The position numbers were made by a program, and so were the translations under genes. DNA of 64,000 nucleotides from RH-AL1 sp964244495 (lineage in GTDB: Bacteria > Pseudomonadota > Alphaproteobacteria > Rhizobiales > Beijerinckiaceae). The stretch's first letter is position 1. Each line of letters opens with the position of its first letter. Positions 8,704 to 17,664 of this stretch are shown here, piece after piece. The notes beneath the pieces are model-generated. The model did no database searches. It was given only the letters and a program-made list of their open reading frames with translations, and was not told the DNA's origin. Location: NCBI GenBank assembly GCA_964244495.1, contig CAXTIU010000006.1:1-64000 (forward strand). The letters run 5' to 3'.

Positions 8704-9852
8704 ATGAGCGTGCTTGCTGCCGTCGGACATGGGATCTGCGCACTCTGCGCGATCGGGGCTGCGGTGGGTTGCGGCTACCTCCTCTTCGCGACGGCCATCG
8801 CCCGCAGGGTGCCGCGCGCGGCTGGCCGCGGCCCGTCGTGGGTGCCGCCCGTGACCATTCTCAAGCCGCTGCACGGCGCCGAGCCCGGCCTGCTCGAGCA
8901 TCTCCTCTCGTTCTGCGACCAGGATTACGCGGGCGAGGTCCAGATCGTGTTCGGTTGCCAGGAGCGCTCCGATGCCGCGATCGACGTCGCGCGGCGGGTG
9001 ATCGCCCTGAGGCCGGCCCTCGCCATCGACCTCGTCGTCGACGACAGGCTGCATGGCAGCAACCGGAAGGTCACGAACCTCATCCACTGCCTGGAGCGGG
9101 CGCGTCACGACGTGCTGGTCCTCGCCGACAGCGACATCGCCGTCGACGCGTCCTATCTCGACCGCGTCGTCGAGGCGCTCGCGCGGCCTGGCATCGGGGC
9201 CGTCACCTGCCTCTACGAGGGCTGCGGCGGGGGAGCGGGCGCGGCGCTGTCGGCGTTGGCGATCAACGCGCATTTCCTGCCCAACGTCCTCGTCGGCATG
9301 GCGCTCGGCGCGGCGACCCCCTGCTTCGGCTCGACCATCGCCTTGCGCCGCGAGACGCTGGAACGCATCGGCGGCCTGGACGCGGTGGCCGACAAGCTGG
9401 CCGACGATTACGCCATAGGCGCCGCGGTGCGGCGCCTCGGACAGGGCGTCGCCGTCCCGAGCTTCACGGTGCGACACGCTTGCGCGGAGCCGACGATCGG
9501 GTCCTTCTTCGCGCACCAGCTCCGCTTCGCGCGCACCATCCGCAGCATCGACGCGCCGGGCCATGCCGGGTCGTTGATCACCAACCCGCTTCCGCTCGCC
9601 CTCGTCGCCGCGCTCGGGAGCCTCGCCGTCGCGCCCTGGCTGGCCATCGCGGCGGTGGTGTGTCGCGTGGCCTTGGTTCGCGCGGTCGAAACCCGCTTCG
9701 CGACCGCCCCCCAGCGGCTCTGGCTGCTGCCGATCTGCGACCTCGCCCTGTTCATCGTCTTCGTCGCGAGCTTCTGCGGCTCGACGGTGGAGTGGCGCGG
9801 CCACCGTTTCCGCTCGTTGTCCGACGGCTCGCTCGCCGCCAGAGGAAGCTGA
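8704..9852 (+). CDS. hpnI: Hopanoid glycosyltransferase HpnI
   Basis: A glycosyltransferase of 382 residues (GT2/GT21, ceramide-glucosyltransferase-like) with an N-terminal membrane anchor (residues 5-30), the donor-site entry TILKPLHGAEPGL, the metal-binding LADSDIAVD, acceptor motif DKLADDYAIG, a QLRFARTIR element in place of QxxRW, and C-terminal membrane segments. In characterised systems HpnI adds N-acetylglucosamine to bacteriohopanetetrol on the inner membrane. It is first in the operon hpnI-hpnJ-hpnK-hpnA and only six bases separate it from hpnJ. I start at the ATG at 8704, with AAGGCGACG before it, rather than at 8677. Confidence 0.93.
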   Translation: MSVLAAVGHGICALCAIGAAVGCGYLLFATAIARRVPRAAGRGPSWVPPVTILKPLHGAEPGLLEHLLSFCDQDYAGEVQIVFGCQERSDAAIDVARRVIALRPALAIDLVVDDRLHGSNRKVTNLIHCLERARHDVLVLADSDIAVDASYLDRVVEALARPGIGAVTCLYEGCGGGAGAALSALAINAHFLPNVLVGMALGAATPCFGSTIALRRETLERIGGLDAVADKLADDYAIGAAVRRLGQGVAVPSFTVRHACAEPTIGSFFAHQLRFARTIRSIDAPGHAGSLITNPLPLALVAALGSLAVAPWLAIAAVVCRVALVRAVETRFATAPQRLWLLPICDLALFIVFVASFCGSTVEWRGHRFRSLSDGSLAARGS

Positions 9853-9858
9853 CCCAAC

Positions 9859-11286
9859 ATGATGCGCACGCTGTTCCTGCAGGCTCCCTCGTACACCGGC
9901 TTCGACGGCGGCGCGGGTTCGCGCTATCAAGCCAAGCGCGAGATCCGCTCGTTCTGGTATCCGACCTGGCTGGCGCAGCCGGCCGCGCTGGTGCCCGGCA
10001 GCAAGCTGATCGACGCCGCGCCGCACAAGACCACTCTCGACGACGTGGTGGCCCAGGCCCGCGATTTCGACCTCGCGGTGCTGCACACGTCGGCACCCTC
10101 GCTGGCCTCCGACATCGCTTGCATCAAGGCGCTGAAGAGCGCCAACCCCTCGCTCAAAGCCGGCTTCATCGGCGCGCAGGTCGCCGTCGATCCAGACAGC
10201 GGCATGCGCGACGAGGCGGTGGATTTCGTCGCCGGCAACGAATTCGACATGACGATCAAGGAGCTGGCCGAGGGCCGCGACTGGTCGGCGATCGACGGCC
10301 TCGCCTGGCGCGACCGGGACGGCACCGTGCGCACCAACAAGCCGCGCGCCGTGCTCGAGAACATGGACCTGCTGCCGTTCGTGACCCCGGTCTACCAGCG
10401 TGACCTGACGATCGAGAACTACTTCATCGGCTACCTCAAGCACCCCTATATCTCGCTCTACACCGGCCGGGGTTGCAAATCGCGCTGCACCTTCTGCCTG
10501 TGGCCGCAGACCGTCGGGGGCCACCGCTACCGCACCCGCAGCGTCGGCCACGTCGTCGACGAGATCCGCTACGCGATGCGGGCTCTCCCGCAGGTGAAGG
10601 AGTTCTTCTTCGACGACGACACGTTCACGGACGACCTGCCGCGCGCCGAGGCCATCGCGCGCGAACTCGGCAAGCTCGGCGTGACATGGTCCTGCAACGC
10701 CAAGGCCAACGTGCCGCGCGAGACGCTGAAGGTGCTGCGCGAGAACGGGCTCAGGCTGCTGCTCGTCGGCTACGAAAGCGGCAACCAGCAGATCCTGCAC
10801 AACATCAAGAAAGGCATGCTGGTCGACGTCGCCCGGCGCTTCACCAAGGATTGCCACGAACTCGGCATCACCATCCACGGCACCTTCATCATGGGCCTGC
10901 CCGGCGAGACGAGGGAGACGATCGAGGAGACGATCCGGTTCGCCAGGGACGTGAACCCGCACACGTTGCAGGTCTCGCTCGCGGCCCCTTATCCGGGCAC
11001 CGCGCTCTACAGGCAGGCGGTCGAGAAGGGCTGGCTCGACACCGCGCACGCCGAGCTGATCGACGAGCGCGGCGTGCAGATGGCGCCGCTGCACTACGAG
11101 CACTTGAGCCACACCGAGATCTTCGACTCGGTGGAGGACTTTTATCGCCGCTTCTACTTCCGCGCACCGAAGATCGCCTCGATCGTCGGCGAAATGGTGC
11201 GGAGCCCCGAGATGATGAAGCGGCGCCTGCGCGAAGGCGTCGAGTTCTTCGCCTTCCTACGCGATCGCCGCACGACGGCGCCATGA
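9859..11286 (+). CDS. hpnJ: Hopanoid radical SAM enzyme HpnJ
   Basis: A 475-residue B12-binding-type radical SAM protein. Residues 1-190 correspond to the cobalamin-binding-like domain, starting LFLQAPSYTGFDGGAGSRYQ. The [4Fe-4S] motif CxxxCxxC is at C206, C210 and C213 (GCKSRCTFCLWPQ), and the TIM-barrel part contains FFFDDDTFTDD and GYESGNQQIL. HpnJ is needed for contraction of the glucosamine ring to the cyclitol ether of composite hopanoids. Its stop overlaps the ATG of hpnK (ATGA), pointing to translational coupling. A second ATG follows the first immediately; either could be used. Confidence 0.93.
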   Translation: MMRTLFLQAPSYTGFDGGAGSRYQAKREIRSFWYPTWLAQPAALVPGSKLIDAAPHKTTLDDVVAQARDFDLAVLHTSAPSLASDIACIKALKSANPSLKAGFIGAQVAVDPDSGMRDEAVDFVAGNEFDMTIKELAEGRDWSAIDGLAWRDRDGTVRTNKPRAVLENMDLLPFVTPVYQRDLTIENYFIGYLKHPYISLYTGRGCKSRCTFCLWPQTVGGHRYRTRSVGHVVDEIRYAMRALPQVKEFFFDDDTFTDDLPRAEAIARELGKLGVTWSCNAKANVPRETLKVLRENGLRLLLVGYESGNQQILHNIKKGMLVDVARRFTKDCHELGITIHGTFIMGLPGETRETIEETIRFARDVNPHTLQVSLAAPYPGTALYRQAVEKGWLDTAHAELIDERGVQMAPLHYEHLSHTEIFDSVEDFYRRFYFRAPKIASIVGEMVRSPEMMKRRLREGVEFFAFLRDRRTTAP

Positions 11287-12176
11287 CACCCGTCGGCGAT
11301 CGTCTCATCGTCACCGCCGACGACTTCGGGCTGTCGCGGGAGGTCAACGAGGCGGTGGAGATCGCGCACCGCGACGGCATCCTCAGCGCGGCCAGCCTGA
11401 TGGTCGGCGGTCCCGCCGCGCGCGACGCGGTGGCGAGGCTCCGGCGCTTGCCGGACCTGCGCGTCGGACTTCACCTCGTGCTCGTCGATGGCGACGCCGT
11501 GATGCCGGGCGCGCGCATTCCCAACCTCGTCGGCGCGGACGGTCGGCTCAGGACCGACATGGTCCGGCTCGCCATCGCCGTGGCGACGCGATCGAAGGTA
11601 CGCCACCAGGTCGCGGAAGAGATCGAGGCGCAGTTCGGCGCCTTCGCCGCGATCGGGCGGCCGCTCGACCACGTCAACGCGCACAAGCACTTCCACCTTC
11701 ATCCCGTCGTCGCGGACCTGATCTTCGCCGCCGGCCGGCGCTTCGGCCTGCGCGCCGTACGGGTGCCGCGCGAGCCGGCGGACGTTCTGCGGCGCGCCGG
11801 CGGACGCGGCTCCTCCGCGCCGATCGAGGCGCTTATGGCGCGGCGCCTGCGGCACCAGGCCGAGCGCGCCGGCCTGGTCTCGGCCGACGCCGTCCTCGGC
11901 CTCGCCTGGTCCGGCGCGATGACGGCGGCGCGGCTCGCCGCGCTGCTCCGGGCGCGTCCGCCGGGCGTTATCGAGATCTACACCCATCCCGCGACCAGCG
12001 ACGCCTTCCCCGGCTGCGCCCCGGGCTATGGCTACCGGAAAGAACTGGCCGCGCTCTGCGATCCGCTCTGCCGGGAGATCGTGAGGGGTGCCGCGGCGAC
12101 CGGCGGCTACGCCGACATCGCCGCCGCGGCCCCTCCAGGCGGCCGTCCCGTCACCGCTTCACTCGCGCGAGGCTGA
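11283..12176 (+). CDS. hpnK: Hopanoid deacetylase HpnK (YdjC/ChbG family)
   Basis: A 297-residue carbohydrate deacetylase of the YdjC family. It shows TADDFGLS at residues 11-18 with the metal-binding aspartates, HLVLVDGDA, the metal ligand motif NAHKHFHLHP in the middle, and EIYTHPATSD near the end. HpnK removes the N-acetyl group from the sugar that HpnI attaches, giving bacteriohopanetetrol glucosamine. The start is fixed by the four-base ATGA overlap with hpnJ, although the frame is open far upstream within hpnJ. It ends one base before hpnA. Confidence 0.92.
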   Translation: MTPVGDRLIVTADDFGLSREVNEAVEIAHRDGILSAASLMVGGPAARDAVARLRRLPDLRVGLHLVLVDGDAVMPGARIPNLVGADGRLRTDMVRLAIAVATRSKVRHQVAEEIEAQFGAFAAIGRPLDHVNAHKHFHLHPVVADLIFAAGRRFGLRAVRVPREPADVLRRAGGRGSSAPIEALMARRLRHQAERAGLVSADAVLGLAWSGAMTAARLAALLRARPPGVIEIYTHPATSDAFPGCAPGYGYRKELAALCDPLCREIVRGAAATGGYADIAAAAPPGGRPVTASLARG

Positions 12177-12177
12177 C

Positions 12178-13317
12178 ATGAGCGAAGACGTGCCGTCCGA
12201 CCCTCACGCCGAACGTTCGGCCGTCGAACCCGCGACCGGCACCGGGGGTTTGCATCGAGTTGGCGGTCACCCGCTCGCCGGCGAGCGGGTGCTGGTGACG
12301 GGCGCCTCCGGCTTCGTCGGCGCGGCCATCGCCCGCCGGCTCGCGGACAGCGGCTGCAAGATGCGGGCGCTCGTGCGCTCGACGAGCGCGCTGGCCAACG
12401 TGGAAGGCCTCGGCATCGAGCTCTTCGAGGGCGACATCCGGGATGGGCGCGCCGTCGCCGCGGCGATGGAGGGCGTACGTTATCTCTTCCACGCCGCCGC
12501 CGACTATCGGCTCTGGGCGCTCGATCCTTCGGAGATCCTGGACGTCAACGAGAACGGCACCCGCGTCGTCATGGAGGCGGCTCAGGCGGCCGGCGTCGAG
12601 CGGATCGTGTACACCAGCAGCGTGGCGACGCTGAAGCCCCCTCGCGACGGCCCGCCGTCCGGCGAACAGGATCGGCTCAGCGCGCGGGACGCGATCGGCG
12701 CCTACAAGCGCAGCAAGATCCTGGCCGAGACCCTCGTGGAGCGGATGGTGATCGAGCGCGGTTTGCCCGCGATGGTGGTCCATCCCTCGACACCGATCGG
12801 ACCGGGCGACATCAAGCCGACACCGACCGGTCGCATCATCGTCGAGGCCGCACACGGCCGCATCCCCGTCTTCGTCGAAACGGGCCTCAACCTCGTCCAC
12901 GTCGACGACGTGGCGGATGGTCACGTTCGAGCGCTTCAGCTCGGCGTCATCGGCGGGCGTTACATCCTCGGCGGCCAAGACGTCGCTTTCGGGACCATGC
13001 TCGCCGATATCGCCGCGCTCATGGCGCGGCGAGCCCCGACCATCCGTGTACCCCACACGGCGATCTATCCAATCGCCTACGCTGCCGAGATGGTTGCGCA
13101 GGTGACCAGGCGCGAGCCGTTCGTCTCACTCGATAGCCTGAGGATGTCGAAGCATCTCATGTATTATTCATCGCGCAAGGCCGAGCAGGACCTTGGCTAC
13201 CGGGCGCGGCCTTACCACTTGGCGCTCGAAGATGCGCTCCGCTGGTTCATTGGCCGTCAGTACGTTCCGGTGCTCAAGGCTCCTTCATGGCTGAAGGCGT
13301 CGGCCATCTCCGATTAA
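12178..13317 (+). CDS. hpnA: Hopanoid-associated sugar epimerase HpnA
   Basis: A 379-residue extended short-chain dehydrogenase. After about 35 non-conserved residues comes the NAD-binding loop VTGASGFVGAAIARRL, then the active-site region with YTSSVATL and the YxxxK pair in AYKRSKILAE, and the substrate region HPSTPIGPGDIKPTPTG that is diagnostic for the hopanoid-associated group. HpnA is named for its constant association with hopanoid loci; its exact reaction is not established. The ATG at 12178 lies one base after the hpnK stop. No hpnF, hpnG or hpnH is in the window, so the ring-forming and ribosyl steps must be encoded elsewhere. Confidence 0.9.
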   Translation: MSEDVPSDPHAERSAVEPATGTGGLHRVGGHPLAGERVLVTGASGFVGAAIARRLADSGCKMRALVRSTSALANVEGLGIELFEGDIRDGRAVAAAMEGVRYLFHAAADYRLWALDPSEILDVNENGTRVVMEAAQAAGVERIVYTSSVATLKPPRDGPPSGEQDRLSARDAIGAYKRSKILAETLVERMVIERGLPAMVVHPSTPIGPGDIKPTPTGRIIVEAAHGRIPVFVETGLNLVHVDDVADGHVRALQLGVIGGRYILGGQDVAFGTMLADIAALMARRAPTIRVPHTAIYPIAYAAEMVAQVTRREPFVSLDSLRMSKHLMYYSSRKAEQDLGYRARPYHLALEDALRWFIGRQYVPVLKAPSWLKASAISD

Positions 13318-13639
13318 AATATCGGCTGCATCGCTGGTGCTGCCACTGCAGAACGCAAGTCAGCGAAGGTGAACAACAAGGCGCTCGTCACCGTTGTTGG
13401 ACGAGGGCACTCTTTGACGAGAACGTGCTGGAAGAATGTTTCTTCGCTGGCGATTACCTCATTGAACCGGACCAAAGAAGACCAACGGTCATCAGCTCTG
13501 ACGCGCGGGGTTTCGTTGGTGCGGCTGATCTGACTCCCTGGTGCCGGGAGGACGGCCGCCATGGCAGTAGCGGTGAATTTCCGGACGGACTTCTCGGCGG
13601 GCGACCTGCGGCGGCTGCACCCCGCTCTCGGCCTGGTGG
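13318..13639. other. Intergenic stretch after hpnA without a recognised gene
   Basis: This stretch follows the end of the hopanoid operon and runs into an integrase remnant. Short frames exist on both strands, but none has a family I recognise or a convincing ribosome-binding site. No hairpin followed by a T-run was seen as a terminator for hpnA. Confidence 0.4.
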
Positions 13640-13836
13640 ACCTGGAAGCGGCGGAGGCCGGCGGCGCTCGCCGTGTCCGGGGCCCGGCCGAGGAAGCCGG
13701 CGAAGCCGCTGACGACATGGAGGTAGGCGTGCTGCGTCTCCTCGCGCAGGCCGCGCATGGTCATATCTTCGAGCATGCGGCGGCGCGGCGGAGGGACAGG
13801 TCGTATAGGGGGGTTGGTTGGACATCGCATCGTCAT
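13640..13836 (-). pseudogene. Tyrosine recombinase (integrase), N-terminal remnant
   Basis: The minus strand encodes LEDMTMRGLREETQHAYL, then FAGFLGRAPDTASA and RRFQVHQAESGVQPPQ. This is the start of the N-terminal SAM-like core-binding domain of integrases found with IS-like mobile elements. Homology stops after about 60 residues and the frame breaks; the catalytic R-H-R-Y domain is missing. The stretch 13837-13972, up to the end of the Mo oxidoreductase gene, has no gene, but a small perfect inverted repeat (GAAGGGT-g-ACCCTTC) lies near 13844-13858. Confidence 0.6.
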
Positions 13837-13972
13837 CGAGCTGAAGGGTGACCCTTCATGCTCAAAGCCCGATCCGTCTCACCTCAACCCCTATCAGTCC
13901 CAATGGCGACGCTCACCCTCGCCCCGAGCGCCTCCCGCGAAGCGGGTTCGTGCGCGGGCGCGAGGGGGCCGA

Positions 13973-16828
13973 TCACAGGGGCACGAGCAGCACCTGGGCC
14001 GCTGCCAGTCTCATGCGTGACGTGAGCCATTGCCTTTGCCGCGTGTTGCTGTCGAGGATCGTCTCGAGAGCGGAGAGAAGGGGCTTGTCGCGAAGCGCCT
14101 TCGCCGCCTGCTGCAGTATCGCAGCGGCGATAAAGCTCTCGTTGGCGAGCATGTAAAGGTTTTGAAGCTCGAGCAGCAGGTTCAGGCCGTGCCGGGGTCT
14201 GTGCACCGAGAACACCTTCGAAGGATGGCTCGACGTCACCCGGCCGGCGGCCGGGTACCTCTTGCACATCGGATCAAGAATGACCGTGGCTTCGTGCGAC
14301 CATTCCGCCAGGAGGGCGCATTCACCGACGATATCGGGGATGTCGGCGAATGTGATCTTCGTCTTCTCGAACGCGATCGCCAGATGGTCCTCGTTGATCG
14401 ACAGGATCGCGAGGTAGTCACCCAGATGAGCGTGCTCGTCGGCAGGCTCGCCCGTGGTGGTCGACGTCGATGATGTCGACTCGTTCACGATGGTCGGGTC
14501 CCGTTGCGTCGTCACGACCTCGGGCTGATCGACCTTCTCCAGCTTGACCGCGGCGTATTTGAGATGCGGCTGTTTCGAGACCGGGTCCCAAGCGAAGAGG
14601 GTCAGTTCATTCGCGGTGCGCGAGCGTCCCGGCGCGTCCCAGTAACCGTAGTGGAAGGGCATGAAGACTTGGCCCGGTCCGATGTCGCCGATGCGCGCGC
14701 GCTGTTCCACGAAACCGCGACGCGAGGAGATCCGGACCCAATCCCCGTCCTTGATGCCGAGAGTGTCGGCATCTTGCGGGGCGATCTGCACGAAAGCGTC
14801 CGGAGCCGCCTCGCGGAGGTTCTTCGACCGGCCGGTCTTGGTCCGCGTGTGGAAATGGTAAACGAGCCGCCCGGTCGTCAGGAAGAAGGGGTACGCGTCG
14901 TCCGGCTGCTCGCGTGGCGGTCGGTAGTCGACCGATTTGAAGATCGCGCGTCCGGCCGGGTTGGAGGCCCGGTAGATCGTGGCATCCACCGGGGCGCCGG
15001 TATCGAGGTCCTCGCCGTAGCTTTCGCAGTAGTCGGCATCGGTCGAGAAGTGCAGGTCCTCGTAGATGCGAGGACGGCCCTGGGGATGGTCCTCGTTGCA
15101 AGGCCACGGAATGCCCGACCCTTCGGACAGCTTGGCGTATGATAGGCCGGTGTAGTCGCAGGGGCGCCCGCGCGTGCACTCCCGCCATCCGTTGAAGGCG
15201 CCTTCCGCGTCGCTCCATTTGAGGAGCGGTCGACCATCCCTGTCGCGGAAGTCCATGCGACGGGAATAGTCGAGGAAGATGTCCAGGTCCGAGCGTGCCT
15301 CGCCCGGTGGCTCGACGGCCTTGTGGGTGATGTGCACCGTCCGGCTGACGTTGGTCGTGCAGCCGGTCTTCTCACCCCAAAGGGCCGTCGGCAGCACGAG
15401 GTCGGCGAGTTCCGCCGTTTCGGTCATGAAGGCGTCGCTCACCACCAGGAACAGGTTTTCCTTGGCGAGGATCTCCCGGATGCGACCGATATCCGGCATC
15501 GAGACGGCCGGGTTCGTGCCCTGGACCCAGAGCATTCGGATCGAGCCGATCTCGCAGTAGCGGAAGATCTGCAGCGCATGCGTCGGACCGACCCAATGCG
15601 GGATGATGTTGGGGTCGACGTTCCACAGCTCGGCGAGCTCGCGGATGTGCGCCGGGTTGCTCCAGTTCCGGAAGCCGCACATGTCGCCGTCGGCCCCGGT
15701 CTCGCGCGTGTTCTGCGCGGTCGGCTGGCCATTCATCTGCAGGATGCCGCAACCCGGTCTGCCGATGCGACCGAGGAGGAGGTTGACGTTGTTGACCTGC
15801 ACGGCGGAGGCGCAGGCCTGGTTGGACTGGTAGACGCCTTGGAGGCAGCTCGACAGGAGTCCTCGCGACCCGCCGATGAGCTCGGCGGCGCGGCGGAGGT
15901 CGGCCTGCGGCACGCCGGAGATCGCCTCGACGCGCTCGGGCGAGTAGCTCGAAACGCGTTTCCTGAACGCCTCGAAGCCGACCGTGTGCGCCGCGATGAA
16001 GGCTTCGTCGGCGTACCCGCCCTCGATCAGCAGGTTGTTCAACCCGTTCAGGACGGCGGCGTTGGTGCCCACGCGCAGCATCAGGTGCACGTCCGCCTCC
16101 TTGGCGGTCGGCGTCCTGCGGGGATCGATGACGACCATCTTGGGTGGGTTCGCGCCGCGGCGGCGGTCGAGCACGCGCATCCACAGCACCGTGTCGGTGT
16201 GCGCCATGTTGTGACCGACGTGGAGAAGGCAGTCGGTGAGGTCGATGTCCTCGTAGCTGCCCGGCTGTCCGTCGCAGCCGAACGTCTGTTTCAGGGCGGC
16301 CGCCGAGGTCGCGGTGCAAAGACGCGTGTTGCCGTCCATGTGCGGCGTTCCGAGCCCCGCTTTGCCGATCAGGGCCAGGGTGTAGTATTCCTCGAGGAAG
16401 AGCTGGCCGGACGTATAGAAACCGATCGAGGACGCGGTGTAGCGGTCGCGGAGTTCGCGGGTGCGGGACACGAGCAGGTCCATCGCCTCGTCCCAGCTCG
16501 CCGGTTCGAGCGCGCCGTTGCGACGGATCAGCGGGCGCGTGAGCCGGTCGGGGCTGTGGTTGGCTTCCCAGGCATGGAGGCCCTTCGGACCGAGACGTCC
16601 CTTATTCACCGTGTCGACGCCGCGTCCGCGCACGCCGACGATGCGCCCGTCCTTGACCCCGACATCGCATCCGCAACCGTTCGAGCAGAGCACGCAGGCG
16701 CTCTGCACCCAATGATCCGGCTCTTCGGAGGTGCGCAGGTCGACACGCTCGGGCCAGCGTCCGTCGGCGTCGTGCGGCGTGCGTTGACCCCAGATATCGG
16801 CAACACTGTCTCGGGTCACGCGATCCAT
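13973..16828 (-). CDS. Molybdopterin (bis-PGD) oxidoreductase, nitrate reductase/formate dehydrogenase type, with extra C-terminal helical domain
   Basis: A 951-residue enzyme. The Fe-S region holds C45, C48, C52 and C54 (CVLCSNGCGC), but the usual fourth cysteine in the LCPKG motif is replaced by glycine (GRLGPKG). The Mo-ligand region NTRLCTATSAAALK and QMNGQPTAQNTRETG resemble NasA/NapA. The molybdopterin-dinucleotide domain lies around residues 700-820 (TTGRLVYHFHTRTKTG, then PFHYGYWD). The last 140 or so residues after a Ser/Thr linker form a helical domain with H and E residues (LLAEWSHEATVILD) that resembles ferritin/hemerythrin-like bundles. I start at the ATG at 16828, with GAGAGG six bases before it. 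It could be an assimilatory nitrate reductase relative or an FDH4-type formate dehydrogenase. No partner subunit is adjacent. Confidence 0.75.
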   Translation of the reverse strand: MDRVTRDSVADIWGQRTPHDADGRWPERVDLRTSEEPDHWVQSACVLCSNGCGCDVGVKDGRIVGVRGRGVDTVNKGRLGPKGLHAWEANHSPDRLTRPLIRRNGALEPASWDEAMDLLVSRTRELRDRYTASSIGFYTSGQLFLEEYYTLALIGKAGLGTPHMDGNTRLCTATSAAALKQTFGCDGQPGSYEDIDLTDCLLHVGHNMAHTDTVLWMRVLDRRRGANPPKMVVIDPRRTPTAKEADVHLMLRVGTNAAVLNGLNNLLIEGGYADEAFIAAHTVGFEAFRKRVSSYSPERVEAISGVPQADLRRAAELIGGSRGLLSSCLQGVYQSNQACASAVQVNNVNLLLGRIGRPGCGILQMNGQPTAQNTRETGADGDMCGFRNWSNPAHIRELAELWNVDPNIIPHWVGPTHALQIFRYCEIGSIRMLWVQGTNPAVSMPDIGRIREILAKENLFLVVSDAFMTETAELADLVLPTALWGEKTGCTTNVSRTVHITHKAVEPPGEARSDLDIFLDYSRRMDFRDRDGRPLLKWSDAEGAFNGWRECTRGRPCDYTGLSYAKLSEGSGIPWPCNEDHPQGRPRIYEDLHFSTDADYCESYGEDLDTGAPVDATIYRASNPAGRAIFKSVDYRPPREQPDDAYPFFLTTGRLVYHFHTRTKTGRSKNLREAAPDAFVQIAPQDADTLGIKDGDWVRISSRRGFVEQRARIGDIGPGQVFMPFHYGYWDAPGRSRTANELTLFAWDPVSKQPHLKYAAVKLEKVDQPEVVTTQRDPTIVNESTSSTSTTTGEPADEHAHLGDYLAILSINEDHLAIAFEKTKITFADIPDIVGECALLAEWSHEATVILDPMCKRYPAAGRVTSSHPSKVFSVHRPRHGLNLLLELQNLYMLANESFIAAAILQQAAKALRDKPLLSALETILDSNTRQRQWLTSRMRLAAAQVLLVPL

Positions 16829-17009
16829 GGCTCGCCTCTCGTCCGTTTCGGTCGCGCTTCGATACAAGTCTCACGCCGCGATTTCAAAGCCTCGCTGGTC
16901 GCTGCCCCCGATGCGGGTGCGCGATGCATTCGCGTGCCGCTCGATGCCCTGGCAGTTTCTGACACGCCCCGTACCCGGCACGTCTTCTGCGTCACGATCA
17001 TTGTGATCC

Positions 17010-17250
17010 TCCGTCTCAGAGCCTGTTTGAGCGGGTTTATCATGAAGCGGCGCGGACCGGCTTGGGGTTGAGCGGGGCCTCGGTGCTGGACAGGACGGCG
17101 GCCCAGGCAGGACGACCAGCGGCGGGCGAGGACGACGAAGCCGTTCTGCCCAGTAGCGCGCGCCACGATGCGATGGCGCATGCCGTTTGCGTGTCGACGA
17201 TGGCGAGGCGCGGTGGGCGTCGGCGTCCGGCTTTTCGGCGGCGCTGACTC
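17010..17250 (-). pseudogene. IS5-family transposase, C-terminal remnant
   Basis: The minus strand reads RHRIVARATGQNGFVVLARRW followed by a shortened LGRRP. This matches the IS5-family C-terminal motif FVVLPRRWVVERTFGWLGR with the VVERTFAW part lost. The sequence near 17010-17045 (AAACAGGCTCTGAGA on the minus strand) resembles the ends of alphaproteobacterial IS5 elements. The 180 bases between this piece and the Mo oxidoreductase start show nothing else. It may be the other half of the remnant at 17665-17928. Confidence 0.5.
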
Positions 17251-17308
17251 GTCGCCTCCACGCAACTAAGGTTTCGCGTATGACAGCTCGATACGATGGG
17301 GTACAGCG

Positions 17309-17659
17309 ATGTCCATAGACCAGACACGTAGTTCGAAGACATATACGCGAAACCGCAATCTACTTCTCATTGTTTTTGGCCCTTGCATAGTCGTAAGCTC
17401 CTTCTTCTTCCTTGATTTTGCCGATTTGAATACGCTGGAAGATCAAGGAACTGTTATTAGCGAACAGTTGTCTTCAAAACGCCACAATCATTGCGACATT
17501 TACATCAGAAGTCATGACGTTGGCTTCAACTATGAGGAGGATCCTGACTCTTGCGCAGGAGGGTGGATCCCTGGCTCAAAGGTGTCCTTTAAATATGTGA
17601 GAGGTAGATTCAGTGGCTCGGTTTTTCTTAAAAGTAAATCTCTCAGAGCTATTGACTAG
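17309..17659 (+). CDS. Low-GC hypothetical protein with one membrane segment
   Basis: A 116-residue protein of unknown function. Residues 18-36 form a hydrophobic segment (LLLIVFGPCIVVSSFFFLDF), so the rest, with cysteines at NHCDIYI and DSCAGG, probably lies in the periplasm. A GGGG sits nine bases before the ATG. Base composition and codon use differ sharply from the neighbours: many AT-ending codons in a high-GC window, which points to recent transfer. It lies between two pieces of an IS5-like transposase. No family recognised. Confidence 0.55.
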   Translation: MSIDQTRSSKTYTRNRNLLLIVFGPCIVVSSFFFLDFADLNTLEDQGTVISEQLSSKRHNHCDIYIRSHDVGFNYEEDPDSCAGGWIPGSKVSFKYVRGRFSGSVFLKSKSLRAID

Positions 17660-17664
17660 CGCGA

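Noticed and set aside
8266..11112. A 948-codon open frame on the minus strand across hpnI and hpnJ
   Set aside because: It is antisense to two clear hopanoid enzymes, is made of R, A, G, D and H-rich filler, and shows no family. Only its last 40 codons have a start with a ribosome-binding site and were kept as a separate small gene.
13844..13858. Perfect 7-bp inverted repeat GAAGGGT-g-ACCCTTC
   Set aside because: Short, no T-run, and next to an integrase scar. Neither a terminator nor an IS end can be supported.
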